From the NCBI GenBank assembly GCA_016708435.1, contig JADJFV010000035.1, positions 1 through 64,000 of the forward strand: a stretch of DNA of 64,000 bases, given 5' to 3'. The notes below the pieces were generated by a model, which saw nothing but the letters and a program-made list of their open reading frames with translations, ran no database searches and had not been told where the DNA came from. This stretch comes from Leptospiraceae bacterium (GTDB lineage: Bacteria; Spirochaetota; Leptospiria; Leptospirales; Leptospiraceae). This document shows, piece after piece, positions 1-7,978 of this stretch (position 1 is the stretch's first letter; each line of letters starts with the position of its first letter). The translations under genes were made by a program, and so were the position numbers.

Positions 1-1230
1 CTAGCTGCGACTTTGACATTTGTAAATTGTCAGGAGAAAAGGTTGACGATAAACTCCTCTATTCGCGGCGCAGCACTTGCCTCTAGAGGAAGTGGAACAG
101 TGGCAACGGAAGTGACAGGAACAGCAGCAATCCCATACAATCGGTGGAACGATTACGGGACCCGCTGGCAACGGGCTTGGTATTGCAAAACAACGCAGGT
201 AACAATTTATCAGTAGCAAGTGGTGCGACTAGCTTCAAGACGAAGCTCAGCGATAGCAACAGGAACAGCCTATGCAGTAACCGTGAAAACACAACCAACT
301 GATTAACCTGCACGGTTTCAAGTGGAACAGGGACGGCAACCGCGAATGTGACAACTCCGGCATTACCTGCGTTGCAGTAACTCATACAATCGGTGGAACG
401 ATCACCGACCTTACAGCAACGGGCTTGGTATTGCAAAACAACGCAGGTAACGATTTAACAGTAGCAAGTGGTGCGACTAGCTTCACATTTGAGCACAAAG
501 GATAGCAACAGGAACAGCCTATGCTGTAACGCAGAAACCCAACCAACTGGTTTGACCTGCTCGGTGGCTGGGCAGCATTAGAACCGCAACCGTGAATGTG
601 ACAACTGTAACTTTAGCATGTAGCGTTCCAATAACTCGCAATTGGGGGTCTTTACTGACAATAATAATGGAACTATTCAAATTTGGCAGTCACTGCTGGA
701 ACTTGGGTGGACAAACAAACCTACACGGCACAGACTCTGACTTGATGAAATGTAGCCATGGACAAGCTTGGAAATCATCCACGAACACACGCTCAGGAAC
801 TGGCATTGCAACAGCTTACGGAGCAACTGGAGTTCAATACTGTAATATAGCTGACCAATCGTGCAATGATGCAGTAACTGGTCTCCTAAATGGGACTGGC
901 ACAAGTGGGGCGTATACAGCTTGTAATGGTTTAAACGCAGGTGCAGGGACTAATGGTAAGACCAACTGGCGTGTTCCTACTAAAAATGAATTAAAATTAC
1001 ACTGAATGCAACACTACAAACAAGAAATGCCAAATGATGATCTAACTTAGGAGGAGCTCCAAGTCCTTCCATTAATACTTTATTTCCCTGGGAATACAGT
1101 TGCCAATTTTTATTGGAGTTCTACCCAGAGATCTGCAGGCGATGCGTGGACAGTCGAATTCATCGCTGGTATCTCGTCTGAGAGCTGCAGAGTGGCACCC
1201 ATTCTGGTGCGCTGTGTCTCCGGACCGTAG
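1..1230 (+). pseudogene. Decayed repeat-containing DUF1566 lipoprotein (3' part)
   Basis: The window opens inside a coding remnant. Pieces in different frames read IGGTI, GLVLQNNAGN and LTVASGATSF, the Ig-like repeats seen in surface lipoproteins of spirochaetes. From about 740 they become a DUF1566 domain (TNWRVPTKNEL near 960-1000, then FYWSST, AWTVEF and VRCVSGP ending at the TAG at 1228-1230). No single frame runs through; several frameshifts and stops separate the pieces. The 5' end lies outside the window. DUF1566 proteins are usually exported lipoproteins of unknown function. Either true decay or an error-rich contig end would explain it, and the next three genes are also shifted. Confidence 0.7.
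136..485 (+). repeat. Two tandem copies of a 249-bp coding repeat
   Basis: A block beginning tacaatcggtggaacgat occurs at 136 and again at 385, a period of 249 bases or 83 codons. The copies share gcaacgggcttggtattgc and gtagcaagtggtgcgacta almost unchanged. They differ in the middle and by an odd number of bases, so one copy is shifted. They encode the Ig-like repeat of the pseudogene described over 1-1230. Confidence 0.8.
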
Positions 1231-1277
1231 TTTGACATTTGAGCGTTTTGAATGAGGATTATTTCGTATTTGCCCAA

Positions 1278-1298
1278 GGGCGTGGTTAATCCACGTCC
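1278..1298 (+). terminator. Possible terminator hairpin after the DUF1566 pseudogene
   Basis: gggcgtgg and ccacgtcc pair over 8 bp with one G-U pair around a 5-base loop, about 48 bases after the pseudogene stop. A T-rich stretch (ttttcttttt) follows only near 1317, so terminator function is uncertain. Confidence 0.3.
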
Positions 1299-1460
1299 TG
1301 GGGCAACACACAGAATTTTCTTTTTCTAGATTTCCTTGACTCCCAAAACTCTAACCCAATAGTGTAACTATGAAACCGTTTCCTGATAGGAATTAAAATC
1401 CTCTGAAAACTCATAGAGGGAAATTATCTATACATAGACAAAACACAAAAAGGTATATCA

Positions 1461-2891
1461 GATGATCAAAAACTTGCCTGAGCTTAGTATTCTATCTCGC
1501 CTGGCAGATTTGGAAAAGAATCTTACCTTACACTGAAGAAATTTCTCGAAACAAAAGAACTCTTCCAGGGACTTGGTTTTTCAATTCGAATACAAATGAA
1601 AGACATTCAGTCATACGACTCGATTTTAGTAAACAGAAAACAAATGAACTATGAGGTTTAAAAAAAGGATTTATTAATAATCAATTGATTATATTGCGGA
1701 AGCGCATTCTCATTCATTTAAGCAAGAAGGAATACTTTGAACAGATTTGGAAGAACTGATCATGAAACATAGGAGTGACAGAAAAAGTTGTTATCCTAAT
1801 TGACGAATACGACAAACCCGGTCAACGATCATCTAGAAGATATAGAGATTGCCTCAAACGCGCGAGGTGATGAAAGGGTTTTTACTGTTTAAAAGGGTAA
1901 GATGAGTATATCCGATTTCCCTTTGCCACGAGCGAGTAAGTTTTCGAAGGTGGGCGTGTTTAGCAATTTGAATCACCTCAATTGATAATAACTCGATGAT
2001 GCACTATTTCTGACCTAACGTGGGTAGTGCAAAGGTAAGAATCGATAATTATTTTTCAAATTATACTTGTTCTGAAATCAACGAAAGTAAAACTGGAGTT
2101 GAAACTCTAAATACAATTCGCGCTTGGTATAACGGTTATCGTCTCTCCGAAGGGATCTCAGTTTACAATCCCTTTTCCACTCTACTAGTGATTTAAAAGA
2201 AAAGTTTGAACACCATTGGTTTGAGACAGGCACACCTTGAGTTTCTTTTGTTAAATTAATTTTTAAAATAACTAGACATCATAGAAATTCCAATTAAAAA
2301 TAGATGCCTTAAACTTTTCAAGTGAAGTGGATGACCTAAGTCTAACGCCTCTTGTTCAAACAGGGGTATTTGAAAATCAAGGATTATAGTGCAGAGAAAA
2401 CTTTTTACATTAGATTTTCCGAATTATGAAGTGAAGAATGCTTTCTGACAGCTCTACTCGCAAGCTGGAAAGCAAGGATTTTTCTGATTCTATACTTTAT
2501 GAAATTTTAAATGCATTGGCAGTCGATGATCCAGAAGCCTCGCATTTCCTATTGTAGGAAAATATTTGTTTAAGATATGAATATGACTTCATGTAATCGC
2601 AAGAGAAATACTACCAAACTCTATTCTGTCTTACATTCACCTTGTTGGGATTTAAGATACGAACGGAAGTGAAAACAAATCTTGGTCGAGTAGATGCAGT
2701 AGTCGAAAGCAATTCCATTTATATTTTTGAATTCAAACTAAGCGGCACAAAGAAGAAGCCCTTGCCCAAATCAAAACAAGAAATATTACGAAAAATATTT
2801 AAACAAAGGTAAAGATATTTATCTTGTGGGAGTTGAGTTCAAAGATCGAAATATTGGGGAATATATTCTTGAGAAATTTGAGAGTGTGTAA
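1461..2891 (+). pseudogene. Decayed AAA-ATPase-like / PD-(D/E)XK nuclease gene
   Basis: Frame-jumping pieces match the intact gene at 58348-59886 in order: ILIDEYDKP near 1800, SKFSKVGVFSNLNHLN near 1940-1980, RAWYNGY near 2120, YNPFSTL near 2165, FKIRTEVKTNLGRVDAVVES near 2655 and YLVGVEFKDRN near 2820, ending at TAA 2889-2891. The family (AAA-ATPase_like followed by PDDEXK_9) is a common multicopy gene of unknown role in Leptospiraceae and Bacteroidetes. Many indels and stops make it non-functional as written. Confidence 0.75.
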
Positions 2892-3036
2892 AAGTTTCAC
2901 TGACTTTTCTCTGTCCCTGTTTGCAAAAGCTTGCGCAGTGTTTGCCGAGGCTTCTGTCTAAGTTTAAAAACGTGGCGTTAAAGTTTAGCTAAACAATCTT
3001 TAAAGTTTAACGGCGCGTCGGTAAACTTTGACGATA

Positions 3037-3078
3037 GATTTTGACTGTTTACCGTTGGATTTTCAAACAGTCAAAATC
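3037..3078. repeat. Perfect 14-bp inverted repeat
   Basis: gattttgactgttt (3037-3050) is the exact reverse complement of aaacagtcaaaatc (3065-3078), with a 14-base loop. A third half-copy, aaacagtc, follows at 3085. No T-run follows, so a terminator is not supported. It may be an old mobile-element end or an operator. Confidence 0.6.
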
Positions 3079-3192
3079 GATTTCCAAACAGTCACTTGCG
3101 AGATTTACTCTGCAAATCTAGTGTATGGTTGGCTATGGCTCATCGGATAACTGAAAATATCGTATCTTTTTCCATTCAATTTATTGTGAAGC

Positions 3193-3221
3193 TTGACAAA
3201 GTCAGACTAGAATTATCTATT
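3193..3221 (+). promoter_or_regulatory. Candidate promoter for trxA
   Basis: A perfect -35 box TTGACA (3193-3198) is followed 17 bases later by tctatt (3216-3221), a weak -10. The thioredoxin ATG lies 73 bases further on and has its own strong ribosome site, AAGGAG at 3282-3287. Confidence 0.4.
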
Positions 3222-3293
3222 GAATTAGATAAAGAAGGAAATCGTTAGATATTTAACTATCTAATAATAAGAAGCACTTAAAAGGAGTTTTTT

Positions 3294-3607
3294 ATGGCAT
3301 TGGCAGAAATTACAGATTCAACTTATAAGCAAGAAACCGGTTCCGGTTTTAGTATTGGTAGATTGTTGGGCAGAATGGTGTGGTCCTTGTAGAATGGTCG
3401 GACCTGTTCTAGAAGAATTATCTAAAGAATACGGAGCTAAAGTTTCCATCAAAAAATTAAACGTAGATGATAACCAAAAGACAGCGCAAGACCTAGGAAT
3501 TCAGTCTATTCCAACTTTTGTTATACAAAGACGGAGCATTGGTTGATAAAGCAATCGGAGCATTGCCAAAGAACCAAATCAAAAACTTTATCGAAAGGCA
3601 TCAGTAG
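3294..3607 (+). pseudogene. trxA: Thioredoxin, two frameshifts as written
   Basis: This encodes a small cytoplasmic protein-disulfide reductase. The active site WCGPC is present in WAEWCGPCRMVGP, as is the cis-proline motif SIPTF. The N-terminus MALAEITDSTYKQE starts at ATG 3294 behind AAGGAG. One extra base near 3351 (ggtttt-a-gtattg) moves the frame before VDCWAEWC, and a second shift near 3521-3524 separates PTFVI from YKDGALVDKAIGALPKNQ, which ends at TAG 3605-3607. Repaired, the protein is about 105 residues, normal for the family. An essential housekeeping gene with two indels suggests sequence error. Confidence 0.85.
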
Positions 3608-3610
3608 AAA

Positions 3611-4742
3611 GTGAAACGAAGTCTTCCTTTCACAGAAGAGCACACAACAGTTTCAGAGAAACTACTCGCAAATTCTTTGAGACTGAAGTGAAGCCATTCC
3701 ACGAAGAATGGGAAAAAGTAGGAATCGTTCCAAGGGAGATTTATGTAAGGCAGGCGAGGCAGGTTTACCCTGTCCTGATGTCGCGGAAGAATATGGCGGT
3801 AGTGGAGCAGACTTTTTATACAACCTCATTATCATTGAAGAGTCTTCTCGTGCAGGGAACAGCGGCTTCTTTGTTTCTCTTCACAATGATATTATCGCGC
3901 CGTATATCTCAGAATACGCGAACGAAGAGCAAAAGAAAAGATGGCTTCCCGGATGTGTGTCTGGCGAAAAGATTCTAGCGATTGCTATGACAGAGCCAGG
4001 AACAGGATCTGACTTAAAAGCAATTCGAACCACCGCAATTGAAAAAGACGATCACTTCCTTCTAAATGGCTCCAAGACTTTTATCAGCAACGGACAACTC
4101 GCAGATTACGTGATAGTAGCCGCAAAGACAAGCGATGACGCGATGAGTCTTTTAATGGTAGAGCGTGGTATGCCTGGATTTGAAAGAGGCAGACGACTCG
4201 AAAAGATAGGATTAAAAGCCCAAGATACATCTGAGTTGCACTTTGTAGATGTAAAAGTTCCCAAAGAAAATCTAATCGGGAAAAAAGGGCAGGGCTTTCG
4301 TTACCTAATGACTAAACTTGCTAAGGAAAGACTTGTGCTTGCAGTTGGCGCAACAGAGGCAACAGCAGCAGTGCATGAGATTACACTTCGTTATCTCAAA
4401 GAGCGCGAAGCATTTGGTAAAAAGATTGGTAGTTTCCAACACATTCGTTTTAAAATGGCAGAGATGAAAACAGAACTTGAAGTCTGTCGTTCTTTTTGTG
4501 ACCAAGCGGTTAATGCTATTATGGCGGGTGAGCTTACTACAAGCGAAGCTTCTATGGCTAAATGGTATTCTACTGAAATGCAAAAGCGACATACAGACGA
4601 TTGCCTCCAATTCTTCGGTGGCTACGGATATATGATGGAATATCCAATCGCCCGTGCTTACCTAGATGCAAGAGTCCAAACTATCTACGCCGGCACAACA
4701 GAAATCATGAAAGAAATTATCGCTCGTAGCATCGGGCTTTAG
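3611..4742 (+). pseudogene. Acyl-CoA dehydrogenase, long-chain/isovaleryl-like, 5' end frameshifted
   Basis: A FAD-dependent enzyme that oxidises acyl-CoA to 2-enoyl-CoA in beta-oxidation or amino-acid breakdown. The body from about 3750 is open to TAG and carries MTEPGTGSDLKAIRT, FGKKIGSFQ, FGGYGYMMEYPIARAY and YAGTTEIMKEIIAR. The glutamate of the common YEGT motif is Ala here, as in the LCAD/isovaleryl group, where the base sits in an earlier helix; the Glu of HEITLRYL is the candidate. The N-terminal piece MKRSLPFTEEH (GTG 3611) is cut by a shift near 3641-3650 and another near 3747, where gtaagg probably should be gtaaagg. It lies 3 bases after trxA. Confidence 0.85.
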
Positions 4743-4753
4743 TCCACCTAAAT

Positions 4754-4945
4754 CCAAACTCAGGGTCTACCTGTTAGAAGTAGGTAAAATTAAGTGTTGT
4801 AATAATATGAATTATAAATCCTAATCTTGTCCATCTTGTTAATCATGTCTAGAAGAGTTTTTAGACAGGATTAACAAGATTCACAGGATTTTGTAATTTG
4901 TTGGTAAAACTTTACCTACTCAACAAAGGTAGACCCCCAAACTCA
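4754..4945. mobile_element. MITE-like element with 9-bp target duplication
   Basis: A 174-bp non-coding element (4763-4936) has terminal inverted repeats. The left end begins gggtctacct and the right end closes aggtagaccc, with a second matched block agtaggtaaa / tttacctact in each arm; 21 of 26 positions agree. It is flanked by a perfect direct repeat, ccaaactca, at 4754-4762 and 4937-4945. Inside is a 17-bp inverted repeat (4834-4850 and 4863-4879, one mismatch). It has no ORF, so it would need a transposase in trans. No second copy was noticed in this window. Confidence 0.75.
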
Positions 4946-5020
4946 TCTTCTGAAAGGTGAGTTACTAGTATTTCTTGACTTTTACTCGTTCGATAGGACT
5001 TTGTATTTCGAGGGTAAAAA

Positions 5021-6160
5021 ATGGATATTGTAGAATTAGAAAAGGGATTTTCCGAGACAGAAGAAAAGATAAAGAAATTAGCCGCAGAGTGTGGCAATGA
5101 TGTAGAAATTATTCGTGGTGGTGGAGTAAGCGATACCATTCATTTCATTGGAGACACAAGAAAAATCTCTGAAAAATCAGGTTACGTAAAGGAACTAGCA
5201 GGTGTTAGCCGCATCTGGAATGTATCGGCACCTTATAAAAATATTGCTAGAGTAGCCGCTGGAAAAGCAGGCGAAGTCGTTCATAGACCAGATAGAATTG
5301 TAGAAGTAAAAGGTCCTGATGGTTTCGTTCGTAAAATTGGAAACGGCAAACATGTATTTATCGTAGGACCTGATTCTCCTCAAACGCTGGAACAAACTCT
5401 TACTATTGCAAAACAAGCCAAAGCTCTCGGTGAAAAATATGGAATCTTAGATAGAATGATTATTCGTGGTGGCGCCTTCAAACCAAGAACAAGACCAACT
5501 GATTGGCGTGGACTTGGATGGGAAGGAATCAAAATGCTTGACCGAGTCAGAGAAGAGACCGGCTTACCATACGTAACCGAAGTTATGGATCATACCATGG
5601 CAGAAGAAGTTGCAAAACATGCAGACATGATTCAAATCGGAACTCGAAACGCTCAAGACTTTGAATTACTCGAAGCTGTGGGTAAGACGATGAAACCTGT
5701 AATTCTAAAACGTGGTTTTGGTAACGAAGCAGAAGAATGGTTCTCAGCAGCAGAATACATTGCCAATCAGGGGAATCTCAATATTATCCTCTGCGAGCGC
5801 GGTGTTAAGACGCTATTCATCAAAGAAGGTTACTGCCGTAATACTCCTGACTTTAACGTTATCACACACGCTAAGAAAAAAACAATACTGCCTACTATTT
5901 TTGATCCATCTCATGTTGCGGGGGATGATAAGATTGTAATGCAAAATCTACTTGGTTGTCTTCCATTCAAAGCAGACGGCTCTATCACTGAAACTTTACA
6001 CGAAGAATCTTTCCGTAAAGAACAAATGTGTGATGCAGCGCAAGCTCTTGTAATGAGCGTATACGAAAAAGCAATTCAAGCAATCTTAGCTTACGAACAA
6101 AACATCAATCCGTTCATAGCTGAAATGGATGCATATTTTAGTAAAAGGTCTAAAGCTTGA
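5021..6160 (+). CDS. DAHP synthase-like protein (type I beta, AroF/AroA family)
   Basis: The family condenses phosphoenolpyruvate and erythrose 4-phosphate at the first step of aromatic biosynthesis. Residues 1-100 resemble the ferredoxin-like extension of beta-type enzymes. The barrel has RGGAFKPRT, LPYVTEVMD, QIGTRNAQDF, ILKRGFG, ILCERGVKT and DPSHVAGD. The metal-binding cysteine of the usual GPCS motif is Asp118 in GPDS, and the usual EVHP is ETLHEE. His, the second Glu and the late Asp ligands look retained. This divergence leaves a related aldolase possible. ATG 5021 follows the MITE, and the stop overlaps the next gene's start, so the two are probably co-transcribed. Confidence 0.8.
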   Translation: MDIVELEKGFSETEEKIKKLAAECGNDVEIIRGGGVSDTIHFIGDTRKISEKSGYVKELAGVSRIWNVSAPYKNIARVAAGKAGEVVHRPDRIVEVKGPDGFVRKIGNGKHVFIVGPDSPQTLEQTLTIAKQAKALGEKYGILDRMIIRGGAFKPRTRPTDWRGLGWEGIKMLDRVREETGLPYVTEVMDHTMAEEVAKHADMIQIGTRNAQDFELLEAVGKTMKPVILKRGFGNEAEEWFSAAEYIANQGNLNIILCERGVKTLFIKEGYCRNTPDFNVITHAKKKTILPTIFDPSHVAGDDKIVMQNLLGCLPFKADGSITETLHEESFRKEQMCDAAQALVMSVYEKAIQAILAYEQNINPFIAEMDAYFSKRSKA

Positions 6161-6768
6161 GATATCTCATTCTATTCCCGGTCGCTTCTTTTATCCTAAT
6201 AGGGACAATAGGAATTAGCCTCTGGGCTCTCTACAAGGATGAATCTTTAATTGAAAGATTCATCCTTCATCCGTATGGGATGATTCGCAAAAAAGAATAC
6301 TATCGTATTTTCTCTCATGCGTTCATCCATGCGGATATGTGGCATTTGCTTTTTAATATGTTTTCTTTTTATTCGTTTGCCTTTGTCTTAGAAAGCTATC
6401 TTGGTTCTTCCAAATTCTTTCTAGTCTATTTTGGCTCTATAGTGGCGAGCGTGTATACCTGTATTCTTAAAAATAAAACGAATCCTGTGTATCGCAGTCT
6501 CGGTGCGTCAGGCGGCGTATCGGGTGTAATTTTTAGTTTTATTCTATTTCAACCAATGGCTAAGATCGGTATCATGTTTATTCCAATTGGAGTTCCTGCC
6601 TTTGTGTTTGGATTTCTATATCTCGCATACTCTTATTATTCCGCAGAAAATCAATACGACAACATCAACCACGAAGCTCATTTTTATGGAGCAGTAGCCG
6701 GTATGGTGATTACAGCTATCTTAATGCCAGATGTTATAAGTCATTTTATTCAATCGATTAGTTTATAA
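6157..6768 (+). CDS. Rhomboid family intramembrane serine protease
   Basis: A 203-residue polytopic membrane protein, near the six-helix rhomboid size. The L1 loop motif HADMWHLLFNMFSF, the nucleophile motif GASGGVSG (catalytic Ser) and the late NHEAHFYGAVAG (catalytic His) are all present, so it should be active in cutting transmembrane helices of client proteins. The TTG start at 6157 overlaps the TGA of the DAHP synthase gene, which suggests translational coupling. The substrate cannot be told from the sequence. Confidence 0.88.
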   Translation: MRYLILFPVASFILIGTIGISLWALYKDESLIERFILHPYGMIRKKEYYRIFSHAFIHADMWHLLFNMFSFYSFAFVLESYLGSSKFFLVYFGSIVASVYTCILKNKTNPVYRSLGASGGVSGVIFSFILFQPMAKIGIMFIPIGVPAFVFGFLYLAYSYYSAENQYDNINHEAHFYGAVAGMVITAILMPDVISHFIQSISL

Positions 6769-6815
6769 AGAGTAAAGAATACGGTCGGTGTAAGGTTTGT
6801 TTATTGCACAAAAAA

Positions 6816-6887
6816 TGGAGACGCCGGGGGTTGCACCCTGGTCTATTGCACAGAAGTAAAACTGCTACGTGTTTAACTTGAAAGTAG
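6816..6887 (-). repeat. Degenerate second copy of the tmRNA 3' end
   Basis: On the minus strand this repeats the last ~70 bases of the tmRNA just next to it. The terminal gcgtctcca and the cttctgtgcaatag segment (ctatgtgcaatag in the true copy) are kept, but the T-arm is broken (ttgcaccctgg against tcgaacccggg on the plus strand). A duplicated ssrA 3' end is what integrating elements leave as an attachment-site scar, but no integrase is nearby. Confidence 0.7.
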
Positions 6888-6891
6888 AAAA

Positions 6892-7238
6892 TGGAGACGC
6901 CGGGGGTCGAACCCGGGTCCTATTGCACATAAGTAAAGCCTCTACATGTTTAGTTTGTAAATAAATCTCGAAGTGCCTTGACCTACAAACAGGTGATTCA
7001 CTCCTATCCAACTTTGGTTCTGCACAAATCCAAGTCGGAGAACGACTTGTGCAACTTTCCGTTTAGAGTCGATACGCTGCCCACCGGAAAGTTAGAGCAG
7101 TTTCTCGTAGCGGCTTAGATTAAGCTGCTAAAGCTAATTCGTTGTTAGCGTTTGTTTTTTGAGAGTTTTTAAAGGCGGCCTCTCACCTCTACATGCCACA
7201 GTACCCAGGTCTACAACAGTCGAAACCAAATCGTCCCC
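6892..7238 (-). ncRNA. ssrA: Transfer-messenger RNA
   Basis: This RNA rescues stalled ribosomes together with SmpB and adds a degradation tag. The minus strand starts GGGGACGATTTGGTTTCGAC at 7238, and the 5' part contains ACCTGGGTACTGTGGCATG. It ends with the tRNA-like T-arm and acceptor GGTTCGACCCCCGGCGTCTCCA-type sequence, whose CCA is encoded at 6892-6894. The tag reading frame at 7120-7149 gives ANNELALAA then TAA; the exact resume codon is not certain. The length of 347 bases is normal. Confidence 0.95.
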
Positions 7239-7341
7239 ATTTACTTGTGAAGTTTAGACTGTAAATTATCTTCCTTTGTGCGGTAAAGAAATATTTTTTT
7301 AGTAATTTGAGTTACTTTGAAGAAATTTTATTGTGTCGGTC

Positions 7342-7755
7342 TTATTTGCGCAAGTAAACAACCAAGCCTAAGACTCCTGCGGCACCGGTGCAAAAAGCAG
7401 GCAGAGGGAAAAAGTAAAGTCCGCTCACAATAGCAACTGCAATTAATCCAAGACTATGTAGAAGTAACATTCTACGATTGCTTGTATCTGTATTCTCAGA
7501 AGAGGAAAAGGAAATAAAACTGAGTCCTGTAACAAAAAGATAAACAATCACACAAATATTATTCCCAAGAAAAATATCGAAATAACTTTTACCTTTACCA
7601 ATAGGCATGGAGACTAACGTTTCCTTCATAATGTTCGTAGTATTCATCACTTCAACTTCTTCTTTTGGAATCGGCATAAACGTTCCAAACGTATGTCCAA
7701 TGCAGGTAAATAGAACCAAGCCCGCCGCAATTCGTAAGAGTAATTTTTTGTTCAT
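7342..7755 (-). CDS. Small four-helix membrane protein, function unknown
   Basis: 137 residues with about four hydrophobic segments (near 8-25, 68-85, 95-113 and 117-134). The N-terminus MNKKLLLRIAAGLVLFTCIGH could be a signal anchor. The stretch FGTFMPIPKEEVEV lies between the first two helices. I do not recognise a functional family. It is transcribed alone, and a perfect 10-bp dyad (7777-7802) lies 22 bases upstream of its ATG. Confidence 0.75.
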   Translation of the reverse strand: MNKKLLLRIAAGLVLFTCIGHTFGTFMPIPKEEVEVMNTTNIMKETLVSMPIGKGKSYFDIFLGNNICVIVYLFVTGLSFISFSSSENTDTSNRRMLLLHSLGLIAVAIVSGLYFFPLPAFCTGAAGVLGLVVYLRK

Positions 7756-7776
7756 GGGATCAAAGTCTCGTTTTAT

Positions 7777-7802
7777 TTAATAATGTCAAACAACATTATT
7801 AA
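7777..7802. promoter_or_regulatory. Palindromic operator candidate
   Basis: ttaataatgt and acattattaa are perfect 10-bp arms around a 6-base spacer. Its position just upstream of the start codon at 7755 suits a repressor site (TetR- or MarR-like size), but no regulator gene is adjacent. Confidence 0.45.
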
Positions 7803-7862
7803 AAAAGAAGTGTTTGATTTTTACGAGAGGAAGAAGATAGAATGAAAAAAATTTTAAAAGGA

Positions 7863-7900
7863 GTAGAGACACGCTTACGCTGTTTGAAACTTGTCTCTAC
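7863..7900. repeat. Inverted repeat with GTAGAGACA ends
   Basis: gtagagaca (7863-7871) and tgtctctac (7892-7900) form a 9-bp stem over a 20-base loop. The ends match the GTAG...CTAC style of the palindromes at 7934-7963 and 42199-42228. Confidence 0.5.
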
Positions 7901-7933
7901 GTTTAACAAAAAACACAATTTCGCGATATCACT

Positions 7934-7963
7934 TGTAGGTTATGCATATATGCATAACCTACA
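7934..7963. repeat. Perfect 30-bp palindrome
   Basis: tgtaggttatgcata is followed directly by its exact reverse complement. It lies 15 bases after the stop codon of the minus-strand acyl-CoA dehydrogenase gene, so it may end or protect that transcript. It has no T-run on either side. A related half (acgcatgtatgcgtcacctacagg) lies at about 9942-9965, near the other end of the same gene. Confidence 0.7.
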
Positions 7964-7978
7964 GTGGATAATAATCAA

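Larger units (their letters stand above)
2892..3293. other. Gene-free stretch with an inverted repeat and the trxA promoter
   Basis: No open frame with a recognisable product is visible. The stretch holds short repeats of aaagtttarc and aaacagtc, a perfect 14-bp inverted repeat (3037-3078), a small dyad ttagat...atctaa at about 3245-3264, and a promoter-like sequence upstream of thioredoxin. Confidence 0.5.

Noticed and set aside
592..1005. 137-codon ORF as an independent gene
   Set aside because: It is an in-frame piece of the decayed DUF1566 gene, not a separate protein.
4864..4890. The aggattaacaagattcacagg phrase as a separate repeat family
   Set aside because: It is inside the MITE-like element and forms its inner stem; this phrase is common in bacterial intergenic DNA and adds no independent signal.
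6816..6894. Second functional tmRNA or a tRNA gene
   Set aside because: Only the 3' ~70 bases are repeated, the T-arm is broken and no 5' acceptor partner is present.
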